DNA of 64,000 nt from Blastobasis lacticolella (Eukaryota; Arthropoda; Insecta; Lepidoptera; Blastobasidae), in assembly GCA_905147135.1 (NCBI GenBank), contig LR990044.1, positions 14,946,122-15,010,121 on the forward strand, given 5' to 3'. Below the pieces are notes generated by a model. That model searched no databases, had not been told where the DNA came from, and was given only the letters and a program-made list of their open reading frames with translations. Position numbers and translations under genes: made by a program. This document shows, piece by piece, positions 34,870 to 46,719 of this stretch. The number at the start of each line of letters is the position of its first letter. Positions within the stretch are counted from its first letter, which is position 1.

Positions 34870-36140
34870 AGGTATATGTGTCCTACTCCTGTATCACAGA
34901 ATACTAAAAACCGCAGAACTCTTTTCACGCTTCCACACTACCTTACTTACATAAACTCATCCCTCTTCCGCGGAAAGTTAGGCAGGGACTATAGTTTATT
35001 TCGCAGTATTTACCTATCATTACATATTAAGCACTTACAAGTTGAACGGCCTCGGAAGTCGATTAACACACCGTACCTTATTCCGTATATTGTTATTTTT
35101 TATTTATCATTATTTAGGTGAAAGCGGGACTGAACCTGCGGCGTTTCTGTAAGCCCGGCGACAATGTAAGCGCGCGTCGATGTGTTTACCTTGGCCTTCA
35201 ACCAAAACTTATTTACATTCATGAAAGTTCCCAATTGAAAGGCGATCTCAATTTCGTGGGCTTCGCTTGGAGTTTATATATTTTGCTTTGTGTCCGCATA
35301 GAAAATGTATGCTGGTATTTCCCTCCGTGAACGTATATACCGTCAGATGCATGCTCACAATAGGTATACAGTAACCTGATTTTCTAACGTTTTCATGCTC
35401 CGTGGTAAGTATTGTTTAGTCCATAGGTACTAAGAGTTTTGTTAAGGTTAACTATCTTTATTGTAATATGCGTATTAAAATGGTCTTACGAAAATGTGCC
35501 CATACCTATATTTATTTTAATTGCATAAACAAAACAGAAACGTTCGTTACGATCATTAAACATGAAACAGGCTTTATCTACACAAGTTTACTACCTATAA
35601 TGTAGAGATATTCCAGTACCGTTAATTAAAAAGTTAGATACCTACTATCATATCAAGTCATACATAATCGACACGGGGTGGGTTGGGGCTTTCAATCAAG
35701 CCGTACATTATTTTCAGCGGCCCGACAGGTCCCGTGGCCGAATCTATTTCAAGCCTACTCGAGCCACTCGACAGTGCCGAGGTAGTAAATTGAAGTGACG
35801 TCCTGCACGTTATAAATAATTCAATATGGCCGACCAAATTTGAACCGGGGGTCGGCGGGCGCAAAGTAAATCAAACGCGCACTATAGACGCGTGCGTGTG
35901 CGTCGTGCCTGCGACCAATAGCCATTTATTGACTTACCTCGCGAAAATTGAATCAACAAGAACTTGGGATCGCGTTCGAACAATGTCAAGTTCGGTTTAG
36001 ATATAAGTATCTTCGACAGACGTTTGGGCTAGCAACAAATACACGAGTTGACGTGTCATATCACCAATTCTTTATTAACTATCATAAAATAGGTAGATGT
36101 CTGTATTATACTTACATAATTTGTTTTAAAGTATTATATT
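34870..36140. other. Unique stretch with GC-rich island
   Basis: 35690-35950 is GC-rich (CGGGGGTCGGCGGGCGCAAA, GACGCGTGCGTGTGCGTCG) and not repeated in the window; possible regulatory DNA, unproven. Confidence 0.35.
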
Positions 36141-36143
36141 AAA

Positions 36144-36303
36144 GGCCCAAACGCATTTTCGTTGCGTTGGACTGCGCGACGCGGCGCTGCAATGGGTGTT
36201 GTATGGATTTGACGTGCCGCGTCGCGCTAGCAATATATGGAGCTAGACTCCATACAAACTAACATTGCCGCGCCGCGCAACGTAGCGTAAGTGCGTGTGG
36301 GCC
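36144..36303. mobile_element. GC-rich MITE-like repeat with imperfect inverted ends
   Basis: The left end GGCCCAAACGCA and right end TGCGTGTGGGCC are imperfect inverted repeats, and similarity continues inwards (GTATGGA on the left strand, TCCATAC on the right). It is strongly GC-rich inside AT-rich surroundings, with a small internal hairpin TGGAGCTAGACTCCA. No clear target duplication was seen. Confidence 0.5.
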
Positions 36304-36309
36304 ATAAGT

Positions 36310-37480
36310 TGGCTTGTATATTTTATTGCGTGACGTGGAGATTTCGTTTTATATTATTTATATTTTAAACACAGTCATAGCAATGGATGTCTGTAGTTTA
36401 TAAATACGTAACACCGCAATTATTTAAAATTGAGACTTGTTTTGTACACTTAAGAACTGTCTTTCGCTCTTTAAATAAGGATACGACACAATTTCCCAGG
36501 AAATATTTCGTGTAATATATACGTAGGTGGATATGGAATTAAATCTAAAAAATATTTTCAGAACGTCAGCTCCGTGAAGCGTTTTTGTTATTTCACTCCA
36601 TCAAATGAAAATCAGGAGACGCTTCGTAGCGTTACAAAAACCTCCACGTAAAAGGTAAATGCTATGAAAAATGTAGGTATTACAAAAGCAAATGGTTTCT
36701 TCGCCCTTGTTTACGCCCACCGAATGTCCAAATAATATGACAGGTTTAATGACAGTGACATCGTGTTTCCGCATTTCCTCATTTTCTATTACGTTCTGTC
36801 ATTTTGTGTTCCATTTTGGCCGACCCTCCCCCCGTTAGATAAATCGAACGGTTATTATAAACCCATTATGTCTTTCTCTAATCACTTTTAGTTTTGTTTC
36901 TATAAATGGTGGTTTTTATTAGTATTGTAATCGTCGATGCTCAGTTGTACTCAATTGGGGACATTTGGGGATATTTTAGTAAAGTTATGTCGTTTGTGTA
37001 TAGTTTAATTTCTGTAGTCCTATAGAAAGTTGACATATGCCTAATAGGTAGGTAACAAATTACGCCTTAGAAACGAATTCGATTTCAATATAATGACATA
37101 CCTTTGTTGCTAAGGACTCGAACTCTAACTGCGTCACTGTTGTTTGGGGTCTTCCAATTCGAGAGTTAATAGGTATTTTCTAGAGATTCAAGCTGAGAGA
37201 TGAGGTCTGATGCAAGCCTATTGCTCATACAACAATATCTTATCGATTCTAAAATTCTCGCGTGAGGTAATTTTAATAGTAAGATGACTTCTACGACTCT
37301 TCTACCTACCACTTGAACTTTCATACTGTTTTGCTTTTTCTTATTTTCGCCGCAACGCTTCGATCGAGGGCCCAGATTAAAATAAACAAGTTTTGTTCCA
37401 TGTTTACTGGATTACACCAAAGCCAACAAGAAGGCTTATGATTTGAACAGTCTAAGTAAGTGTGTATGTATGTATTTAGG
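36310..37480. other. No recognisable feature
   Basis: AT-rich. 36555-36655 contains GCTCCGTGAAGCGTTTTTG and a reversed relative AGACGCTTCGTAGCG, a loose inverted pair only. Confidence 0.4.
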
Positions 37481-37485
37481 TACTT

Positions 37486-37743
37486 CATCATCACAGCTCA
37501 TAACAGTCCACTGCAGGACTAGGGGCCTCTCCCACGAAAAGGGAGGTTATTGCCATAATCTCCACGCTTGGCAGGCGAGTTGGAGATCGCAGTGTTATAA
37601 ATAAAAGTATGGAAAACGCTGCTGCCCATTTTCCAGCTTACGGAGATCCTAGATCTTTTACCTCGAGAACATTAGTCGCCTTGTACGACACCCACGAGTG
37701 TTAGGGGTTGGTGCTATTCTACTCTGCCGGACACCACACGGCA
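37486..37743 (-). mobile_element. Repeat F, full-length
   Basis: Minus-strand copy from CCGTGTGGTGTCCGGCAGAG to GCTGTGATGATG. Confidence 0.75.
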
Positions 37744-38534
37744 ACTTACATGTACGTAAATACATACATACACACAGAGGTGTAGACAGGGACTATGTAG
37801 GTACCTATTTTACCTAAATATAGTACAATATTAAAATACACCAACCAAGCGACAGAAAATCTATTTTCTGCATTTCAACGTTAATGAGAGAGAACTACTA
37901 GCGCTATCTATCGGCAAACCTCACAACCTTGCCTGTATCGTTTCCGTATCTTTATGCCCCATTTTACGGGTGGGTTTGTACTTTGTAGCCAAATATTTAA
38001 AAGAAAAATCAGTAGCTCGTTACAGGTACCTATTTTCGTATTCCTGTACTAAGGTGTGGGACTGAGAAACTTTGCACGTATAACGTATGAGGGTCTGGCC
38101 GGAGTGTTTCGCTTCTTTATCCAGTTAAGAATACTTTACGTACGGAGCTCTCGCTGGCTCCCCTGAGGCCTATATATTGCACTGACCAGGGACTCGAGCA
38201 GGACAGTTGGCTTTTACAGCACTCGGCTCATACTCACATTCGAGCAATAAAGTGCTTCTAAGGGCATTGGACTTGTTTAGTGCCCAGAGTTAATGCGTGT
38301 TATGTTATTTAGGCTCGTGCAGGGAATTATTTGGTTAGGTAGTTAACAGTTTCTGGGAGATGAAAAGACAATGTACTCTCCTATGTGGTGTGGTGGATTG
38401 ATATAATAAATATGTATAGTGTAATAAAAACATGATGTTTTTTTTAATACAAACTAGCAGGCCACCGCCACCGCACCTGCGGGACTTTTAGGTATCTCAG
38501 TGGAACTGAATTTGACAAATAATAATCTTACACT

Positions 38535-38695
38535 ACTATAATTTGGTAGACGCTATAGCCAGTGGCCAACGAAGATGACGTAGTGTACAATTATCTAATG
38601 TCAAAGTCAGTTGCCAACTGAGTTAGACTAGCTCCGCTGGTGGTAAGTGACGATGCGGCCGAAGATGGAGCATGCCTGTCTAGGGACATGTCTTC
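38535..38695 (-). mobile_element. LINE family A relative, uninterrupted 3' end
   Basis: Carries the same 3' flank as the window's left end (GACGCTATAGCCAGTGGCCA, GTTGCCAACTGAGTTAGAC) joined directly to GGTGGTAAGTGACGATGCGG and the SLDRHAPSSAASSLTT coding end on minus. It serves as the empty-site reference for the nested pair at 1-235. Confidence 0.7.
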
Positions 38696-38744
38696 GAAGG
38701 AGGAGGACGCCTGCGTAATTTTCACAACTAACAAAGCTTCTACA

Positions 38745-38820
38745 CATAGGTGTAGGGTAGGGGTAGGGTAGGGGCAGAGGTAGCACGCCACGCAAACGAC
38801 AGAGGTAGCACGTCGCGCTG
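38745..38820. repeat. Short G-rich tandem repeats
   Basis: GTAGGGTAGGGGTAGGGTAG then GGGGCAGAGGTAGCACG with the last part repeated as CAGAGGTAGCACG about 30 bp on. Confidence 0.55.
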
Positions 38821-39160
38821 GTTTCACTAGTCAGTTATAATAAATTTACGAGATTTTATGTTCAACTATAAAAACTTTATTTTCACTATACAATTCGGTG
38901 ACACACGAGCAGAGATTTCATACAAATGGAAAGTGCAAATATGATTCTATAAATAAAAAGCCGACCTACCAGAGTCTCGACCTTTGCACGAACAAAATTG
39001 TCCCCAGTGAATTGCGCAGTGAATGACAACAATCTTATTAGAAGAACCTGAGCAAGGTCGTTTTGGGTTAAAAAGGTTTCTATTATCCGATGGGATCTAG
39101 ATATTTTTGAGGGATCAAATGATTACCAGACCATAATTACTGGGGGATAACACACTAACG

Positions 39161-39416
39161 TGGCCGTGTGGTGACCGGCAGAGTAGAATAGCACCAACCC
39201 CGTACGCTCAAGGGTGTCGTACAAGGCGACTAATGTTTTCGAGGCAAAGATCAAGAGTCTCCGTAGTCTGGATAATGAGCAGCAGCATTTTCCATTGTTA
39301 TATTTAAATACTGCGATCTGCAACCCGCCTGCCAAGCGTGGAGATTATGGCAATAACCTCCTCTTTCGTGGGAAAGGCCCAAAATCCTGCAGTGGACTGT
39401 TACGGGCTGTGATGTG
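39161..39416 (+). mobile_element. Repeat F, full-length
   Basis: Same start (TGGCCGTGTGGTGACCGGCA) and end (GGGCTGTGATGTGA) as the 57.3-kb copy, with scattered substitutions. Confidence 0.75.
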
Positions 39417-40333
39417 AAGGCACTAACGCGTTTCGCGATTTTAGATTATACCTTTACTAACAGACTTCTATTTAACTAAATCCCTTGTTTATGCAAAAAT
39501 AAATATTATTATCAATTTTAGCGACGGCCTGTGTACAATAACAAGAGGCGAAATGACGTTATTCTCCCCATAGAGTCTAGTACGGCACTCAGTGGCTTAT
39601 AAAAGAAAATTACTTTACTCGAAGCCACGATAAGAATATCTCTCCAAAGACTTAACATAAACGGTCAAAAGCAAAAAGGATTTGGATACCAACATCCCCT
39701 GTGGATGTATCTTGGGATTCCTCCGAGTCCCTCCGAACAATGAAACGAAATAGTTTTTCCTCCGCTGAGTACAGAGTAAATATTGACCACTGTAACCTGG
39801 CCCCCCTATGTTGTGTACGTTTTAAAATGCAAAAGGATATGAATATCAAAGTATTTTCTCGCGCAGCTCTATTTTACCTGGTCTCTTTTTGGGTGTTCGG
39901 GTGTTGACTTCTCTGTGTACAACAATGTCTGGTATCAGCAGTGAATGTCAGCTTTAAATAACAATTTCCTTTTTTTGTGTCACTCGCTGGGGACAAACGA
40001 GCCGCCAGCAACTATCGCCCATATCCTTAGTAAAAATATTGCAGAAAGAACCACAGGAGCGTGATGACGACGATTGCTTACTTACTGTGTTGACGCAACG
40101 ACCCAAAAGGAGTCTTGGCCTCCGACACTAAGATTTTCCATTCCACTTTGGCCTGTGCCACCTGTGACGAAGTTTACGCGCTTCTTCATTTTAATTATAT
40201 AGCCATTGCGTTATCGTTGCAACTGCTGGTAGCAATATTAGATAGGCAATGCCATCTGCCTAGTAGACGGACTCTTCGGTCGTGCCATCCCAATAAAACT
40301 AAATTAGCAACTTTTTTAATGTTGTTTGAGAAA

Positions 40334-40435
40334 TAGCTAGATTTTTGACCTCCACCTCATCTGGTGGTAAGTGACGATGCCGACGAAGATCGTGCCTGTC
40401 CAAAGACAGCGTATTCACTCTAGCTTGAGGAAACG
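40334..40435 (-). mobile_element. LINE family A 3' end, left half of a head-to-head pair
   Basis: Minus strand: CTTACCACCAGATGAGGTGG region and a shortened coding end. Its truncated side faces the plus copy starting near 40440. Confidence 0.65.
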
Positions 40436-40439
40436 TACA

Positions 40440-40552
40440 CTCTAGCCTTCAAGGCTAGAGTGAATAGGCTGTTTCATTACGGGCATGGTCCATCATCGGC
40501 TGCATCATCACTTACCACTAGGTGAGGTGGCCGTCAAATACCTGGCTAGTTC
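40440..40552 (+). mobile_element. LINE family A 3' end, right half of a head-to-head pair
   Basis: CTTCAAGGCTAGAGTGAATA, GGCTGTTTCATTACGGGCAT, CTTACCACTAGGTGAGGTGG, GTCAAATACCTGGCTAG. The junction with the left half is a palindrome around CCTTCAAGG (40439-40461). Confidence 0.65.
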
Positions 40553-41418
40553 AATAATAAAAAAGCAACGTGTTCCATTTCATAGCCATACGCATTGTAA
40601 AGGTTGAACCAAAGTGGTTTGTGCCTAAAACTGGAGACCCATTAGGATGGAAGGTCCACCCACGTAGCGTAAAGTAATTCAAAATAATAAACAAAAGATT
40701 TTCATTGTGCTTTTACCTAATTTATCTTTTACAATTCCGTCCAACCAAACTCGCAGCGAGGATAATAACGAGCCATATTCACCATAACAGCTAAGTAACC
40801 GAGGTGCCTACTAAGTGATAGTTATTCAAAGTTAAGACATATCGTATGTAGACTTCGCAACAGTAGTTCAGGACTGTGCCTCAGTTTGAACTGGAGGCGC
40901 CTGCATGAATATTTAAGCGCTGCGGTGTCAAGTCGCAATGCTAATGTCTCATTCGCTCCTTGCATGACTCACTTCGGGAGCACATTGCGAGATCTCACAA
41001 CTGCGTCATGTATAAGCTCATTACTTTGCTCTCTTTAGTTATATTTGTTGTAGGCCGCAATTGCCGACAACTTTCTTTCTTGCTTACAGTTTCTTTGTTG
41101 TATGAGGTTTGGCTGGGTTGTTGAAATATGTTGTCAGTGACGTAGCACGAATGGGTAGCGAAAACAATGAATTGTGTATTTTTGAAAGAAATGTCATCTA
41201 TTTCATGTCCTTCTCTGAGAGAAAGTCTTGAACGCCTTCATGGATCGTTCCATTCCAATTATCATTATGTGATGATAGCCACCGATATTGCTGTTAATGT
41301 GGCTAAGTTATGAGTCACCAAATTTTAACGTTTGTCATTGTTACTCTAAGAAGAAAAATCATCGTCATATTCCTAAATGAAAAAATCTTCTGAAAAAATG
41401 AAAGAAATTAATTAACTG

Positions 41419-41510
41419 TAGAGGTAATCATTGTCTTATTGGCTATCAAACCGCGAAAATTTATTAAGGACTAATTTATGAAGTTAATGACTATTTGTAA
41501 CGCCAGAAAT
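41419..41510 (+). repeat. Dispersed repeat I, copy 2
   Basis: Same marks as 31374-31473; the middle differs by a short deletion. Confidence 0.6.
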
Positions 41511-41991
41511 ATATATGGAGAGTAAAATTCCATGACCTTAAATGGCTCGCCCTCCAAAAGCTACCCAGCTTACGGAGGGCTCATTGAAAAAAAAAATTTG
41601 CCTGAAAGGACTAGAAATGCATATATAATACAATTTTAATTTTTTTTCTAAATGCTACATTTGTGATTTGTAGTTATAACCCTCAAATATCCTCACCAAT
41701 TGGCTCCTGAGATAAAAATCCATTACTAAACTATTGAACTCCACAACTAATACTTCTGTGGGGAAATCACAAGACTCCTTTTTAGCATCTTGATTAAATT
41801 TGGTCGAGGGGTTTTCGGGATGAACAATCAATCGGTCTAGATCCGGATCCCTTGCGAATTGAACCGTGTTGTAGTAGATTTATTTATTTACCTACGTCAT
41901 ATATTATTCAGCACAATTTTGTGTGGTACGTCGTTAAGATCTACTTAGCCTGAGACGACCTGATTTGAGTATTTTGAATCGTATATGTTTT

Positions 41992-42893
41992 TAGACTAGG
42001 CAGTCATTCGACCGCCAGTAAGTGACGATTTCTTTAATTTTTTTATTATCAATAGGCTTGCATTTGAACTCAACTCACCTGATGGAAAGCGACGATGAGG
42101 TCGAGGATGTAGCATGCGTGCCTAGAAGATACCTATTCACTCTTGATTTGAAGACCCCAAGGTTATACTTATCGGGGAACAATGACTCAGGCAGAGAGTT
42201 CCAGTCCTTTGCAGTGCGCAAAAGAAAAGTGGATGCAAAACGCTTAGTACGAGAAGGTGTGACATCTACCATAAATGGGTGACGATCTTTTGTCCCCCTC
42301 GTTGTTCTATAATAAAAAGAGCACGGTGGAACAATATTGTGGAGCTCCTGGGAGCACTCACCGAAGTGAATTCGATAAAAGACCGACAAGCCGGCTACTC
42401 TACGACGGTGTCCCAGACCCAGAAGGCGAGACTCGACAAGCGAATCATCACCAATCAGTCTTTTGGCACGTCTGTCGATAGAGTCAAGAGCTTCTAGCTG
42501 ATACTCGGCGGACCCATCCCAGAGGTGACTACAGTACTCCTACATGACCGGACTTGTGCTTGGTATAAACTAGCTGGCGTGGACTCCCAAGTATTTTAGA
42601 AGCCAATTGGGCTCTTGACTCAACATATGGTCCAAAGTTTAGGTCTGATGATAGGGTAACACCAAGCAGCTCCAACTTGTTGGCCAAAGGCAACGACTCA
42701 CCCCGGAAAGACGGTGTTAGGTAGAAAGGGCTACGTTTCGCTGAGAAGAAGCCTGGGTCTTGGAAGCTTGGACCTGAGCCCCAGTAGCTCGCGCGTTCAA
42801 GGCGGCCGAAGGTGGAGCGGAGCATGCCTGTCTAGGAACAACCTATTCACTCTAGCATTGATGAGGTCCAGATTATAATTATCTGGGCCGAGA
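41992..42893 (-). mobile_element. LINE family A 3' end, split by the family B insertion
   Basis: Two pieces, 41992-42029 and 42802-42893, together reproduce the family-A 3' end seen uninterrupted elsewhere in the window. The break falls exactly between GACGAT and GCGGCC. On minus the right-hand piece encodes a degraded YNL..F..RVN... segment. It is older than the B insertion that splits it. Confidence 0.8.
42030..42801 (-). mobile_element. LINE family B fragment nested in a family A copy
   Basis: Minus-strand CR1/Jockey-like RT fragment. From high to low coordinate it reads FFSAKRSPFYLTPSFRGESL, LELLGVTLSSDLNFGPY, RAQLASKILG, then (frameshifted) [51 protein letters not shown] and a serine-rich end [10 protein letters not shown]. 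The A-tail appears as a T-rich run at about 42030-42046. Both edges are defined by the interrupted family-A sequence: GACGAT ends at 42029 and GCGGCC resumes at 42802. Stops lie between the two readable blocks (about 42390-42530). Confidence 0.85.
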
Positions 42894-42899
42894 TTTCAG

Positions 42900-44215
42900 G
42901 GCCTCAAGTTCGCTTATTTACTAATAGCTCGATTGATTTGTAATTGGGTTGCATTCACAGCTCAATGGCAGATTTACATGTTTTTGGTATTCTACTAAAA
43001 TTAAATTTGCCGTTGAGCTGCTATTGCGATCCTATTACAATTCAATCGCGCGCCAAGGAAACTGGCGGACTCGAAGCCTTGGAGTAAGCAAACAGAACGA
43101 TGCAAAGAGTGCAAAGAACAACTGGGCAACATGATACAAAAAAATCCGTTTACAGGTGCATTTTATTAACGTCCATTCAATATGGCACGTTAAATTTTCT
43201 CCCCATATGGTCATGCTTTGTGGCTAACTATCACAGACGCAGACTCGCAGTAAAATTAGCACTTATATTTTATCTCCTAGCTTTAAACATTCTTAGTAAG
43301 AACAAAAGGCTGTTAAAGTCGCATCCGGGAGTAGAATCCGGGACTGTTAAGGTCAGGGGTAAATTCCTTGACTCTTGTAGTAATTTAGCTTTGACAACGC
43401 GGATGTGTGAGGCAGTGAAACTAGGAAAATGTAGCCAGATCCAGCCTAGGCACTGGCTGTGGTGTGTGCCAAGTTAATGGGGAGGAAAATTCGCTTGCTT
43501 GTGATTGGTTAAGAGATTAGCACTTGTGCTATGTTACTCTGATTAAAGAATAGCGAATGACCAGGTGATTATGTTGACCAAGTGTATAGGATTTTTCTCT
43601 ATTAGATAGAATGGTAGTTACTTTCTAGTAATGATGGCCAATCTTGTTTAGATCGAAAGGTTTAAACGTTTTATTTTTACCTAATAAAATAAATAGGTTT
43701 TACTAAACAAGGATTTGATAGTTCTAAATAGGTAAATTACTTATGCATCTTTAAAATAATTAGTACAAATTATTTGCGTTCTGCATAATTAGTCGTTATT
43801 ATGGCTATTCAACTAATTAGTTGACAGTAAGAGGTCAGCTAATTACTACTGATAAATATAATAGGTTTGTTTTATATAACACCAGATATTATTTAACCGA
43901 GTCTTCGGTTAGCTCTGTTTAAACCGCAGTGTCTTAAAACATTTTTCTTTAAGCACAAAAGAAAAGCAAATGTATTCTCAAACAAAGCTTGCTTAGAAAC
44001 AGAGCCTTTGAGATTACAATTTTGCCCTAAAACATTTTGCGTTGGTAGGGACTTCCGAGAAATTAAAAAGATTTTGTTGGGTCTTAAATTTTTGAAGAGG
44101 ATATGTTACTCCATATTTTTGCCATCTTTTCATGGAGTAGGTAGGTGTATTATATACCTACTTACCTACCTATTATTTTATATTCAATAGTTTATAATTC
44201 AGATAAGTAGTTTAC
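42900..44215. other. No recognisable feature
   Basis: Includes a 125-codon open plus frame (43100-43477) without recognisable similarity, and an inverted GGTAGGT/ACCTACC microsatellite at 44139-44172. Confidence 0.4.
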
Positions 44216-44219
44216 CTAG

Positions 44220-44365
44220 TAAAATAATCATCTTGGCGATAATGTCCCGGTTGTGTTCTCGCGCACGAGGGCCTGGGGTCCGCCTTGACCGTGATCCATG
44301 ATTTGGCAGACCAGATAATGATAATGGGGCGACTGCCATCTGACCCTCATTACCTTGCTACCATG
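44220..44365 (-). mobile_element. SINE H, 3' half
   Basis: Minus strand ends CAAGATGATTATT, preceded by CCTCGTGCGCGAGAACACAA and the GTCAGATGGCAGTCGCCCC segment. Truncated at about 44365. Confidence 0.75.
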
Positions 44366-44599
44366 TAAAGCAGTATTTAGTATGTAAATGTAAATATGTT
44401 TCGACGAAAATTGTAAGCTACGACTTTTTTGGCCAAAAAAATCGAGTTGTGGCGATTTTTTTACTATGACCGAAGTACATAGGTTCATAACAACACACTT
44501 TTCCCGGTAGAGACCATCCACATCGTTCATCTTGTTACGGTCCTGACAAATCTCTCTCGCTTCTTCAACATTCGTCGACTTTTTCATACATGGTCGTCG

Positions 44600-45600
44600 G
44601 TTTAGGGTAGGTACTCTTAATTTAAAATATCTCAGATTTTATCGTGATATTATGTTTCGCCTACCTTGTTTCCTACCAACGCTTCCTTTCACTCCTGCCG
44701 AAGTACATACTCAGTTAATATGAATAAAGTAAATTGAAAACATTGAGCAGCGTCTTTTCAAATAAGGTTGTAATGTAAATACATATTAACGATTTTTTCA
44801 GAAATTACTAATTGCGGTAACTGTTTTGCTGCTAACTTAAACTTTTAAACTCACTTTTTGTATGAAATAAGCCGACTTAAAAAGATTTAAAAGACGTAAA
44901 GCATGCCAAGTTATGTGGCGAATAAAATGGCATTACCAGATAAATAAAACGTAGATGAAGTTATTATAACCTTATTATATAGAGACGATAGACCTTACTT
45001 CATGGTAACCAAGGTTTCACGCTCAAAGTATTAAAAATGTTCATTAAAAAGCATAATAGGATCTTCCCTCTTTTAATCCGGTAAGATGCAACCTTCAATT
45101 ACTTAAGCAAACGCTCCTTTGAGAAGCTTAATTACCGCTATCCTTTCTCATTTAAATTTAACTCCGCCATTACTGCAGGAATCGTGGAGGCGATTCCAGC
45201 ATTTAATACTTGTTATTTACTGGTAGAAACACGGCTAAGAGACATTCTACTATTATGAATGGGAAAGTTTTTATGGGTGAGTGTTTTACTTCTTCAAACG
45301 AAAACTATTGAACGGATTATGATGGAATTATGTAAACGCTTTTGTGACGTCAAAATAAATCATGTCTATGTCTAAAAATTTTGCAGGTTTTGTAGCTTAT
45401 TTCCCAAATTGACAATTTGACACAGACTATAATTTAGGTATCCCGAACTAAAAAGAAAAATTTAATAGGTTCCCGCGGGAACACAGCATAACTAAGTTGA
45501 TACGTACCTAGTAAATAATTATCATATTTATTTTGTTGTTTGTAGAAATTAATCAGTTTATTCATTTTAGATTTTTATTTGAGATCATAACCAAAATATA
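44600..45600. other. No clear feature
   Basis: 45290-45495 has short matches (AACTATTGAACGGATTATGA, GGTTCCCGCGGGAACACAG) to phrases found in dispersed insect repeats; too degraded to classify. Confidence 0.35.
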
Positions 45601-45609
45601 TGTGTTATA

Positions 45610-45690
45610 AGGTCGACTGAGAGATAGATGTAAGTACCGATCCCAATTGAATGGGATAAGGGCAGGCAAATGATGATAAGTAGATATAAG
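45610..45690 (+). mobile_element. Possible LINE 3' end with ATGATGATAA tail
   Basis: CCGATCCCAATTGAATGGGA, TAAGGGCAGGC, then ATGATGATAA. Resembles the final codons and microsatellite of lepidopteran GAT-tailed LINEs (SQLNGIRAGK then stop). Short and unconfirmed. Confidence 0.35.
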
Positions 45691-45732
45691 TGTTGTTTAT
45701 GCTGATGGATAAAACAATAAAATTACCTATTT

Positions 45733-45985
45733 AATAAATAATAATAAATAAATAATCATGTACAAATTCACACAGCGCCATCTAGCCCCAAACTAAGCAA
45801 AGGGTGCTAGCTAACTGATATACTCCTTATATGCTTTTAAATACATACTTATTATACATAGAACACCCAGACCCGTAACAGAAAATAAAATTCATCATTA
45901 AAATTTCTGCCTAGCCGGGAATCAAACCCGGGACCCCTTGCTTGGCTGACTGGCATGTTGACCACTGAACCACTCAGGTCGTCAA
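45733..45985 (-). mobile_element. tRNA-headed SINE G, full-length copy
   Basis: Minus strand: A box TGGTTCAGTGG and B box GGTTTGATTCC (one change from consensus), then the same body and AATAAATAATAA tail as at 9.4 kb. Confidence 0.8.
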
Positions 45986-46382
45986 TACATATTCCTTACA
46001 CTTTTATATGAAAATTGCAGTTTTCATCATGATGTAAATTCAGTAACGAACATAAGCTAACATTTTAATATATTTAACCGAATATCACAGCTCTAGGCAC
46101 ATTGATATATGGACGAAACATAACGTATATGGACGAGGCGACCACAATAATGGATAGTTTCGAACTACCGTACCGTACCGTAACGTACCACGTTTTCGTA
46201 CGGCCATCGCACATCGAATGCGGTCTGTTGCACTCCAATGGTATTTATTGGCAATGACAGTTGCGGAGAGGAACTAGTCTATGGTTTGCGTCGAATCTTA
46301 TAAAATGCGGATGTTGTGCGTATAGATAAAATATCTACATACATACGAGTGTACATAGAGAGATATTATGTACATTAGTTGA

Positions 46383-46490
46383 ATGCTAACTGACGCTCTT
46401 ACGGTGCGGGAAAACATCGTGATAAAATCTGCACAGTCAGGTGACTGAAATATTGAATTACTGAAACCATGATCCAATCTGGTCAATCGA
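46383..46490 (+). mobile_element. SINE H, internal fragment
   Basis: Plus strand: GCTCTTACGGTGCGGGAAAA, CATCGTGATAAAATCTGCAC, CCATGATCCAATCTGGTCA. Middle part of SINE H only. Confidence 0.65.
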
Positions 46491-46667
46491 TTACGTCTCT
46501 ACTTTTGCTTTTTCCTATTGGAACGCACTTTACTTTGTGCTGTTTCGGGGTGTTGATGTGTGATGTTAATTATCTATTCGGCAGATTTCTCACATTTTTG
46601 ATTTTCTAATATTTCCCCTTTCTTGAATTCCTACTGTTAAGCGATCATAGAATGATCATCATCATCA

Positions 46668-46716
46668 TCATTATCCAGGCGTTAAATCCCGGTTTCGCTC
46701 TCGCGCAATATTATAG
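46668..46716 (-). mobile_element. SINE H-type 3' end
   Basis: Minus strand: GCGCGAGAGCGAAACCGGGA, TTTAACGCCTGGATAATGAT. A variant of the SINE H end. Confidence 0.4.
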
Positions 46717-46719
46717 AAT

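Noticed and set aside
40334..40552. Twin-priming inversion of a single LINE insertion
   Set aside because: Both halves contain the same 3' end, whereas twin priming joins different parts of one element.
43100..43477. 125-codon open frame as a gene
   Set aside because: No recognisable motif, AT-rich codon use like the non-coding background, and no start context or splice evidence.
44430..44587. Minus-strand frame with VEEAREICQDRNK as a LINE tail
   Set aside because: Resembles the CEAREVCQDRAK block at 34.4 kb, but the following W-R is missing and nothing else matches; too weak to annotate.
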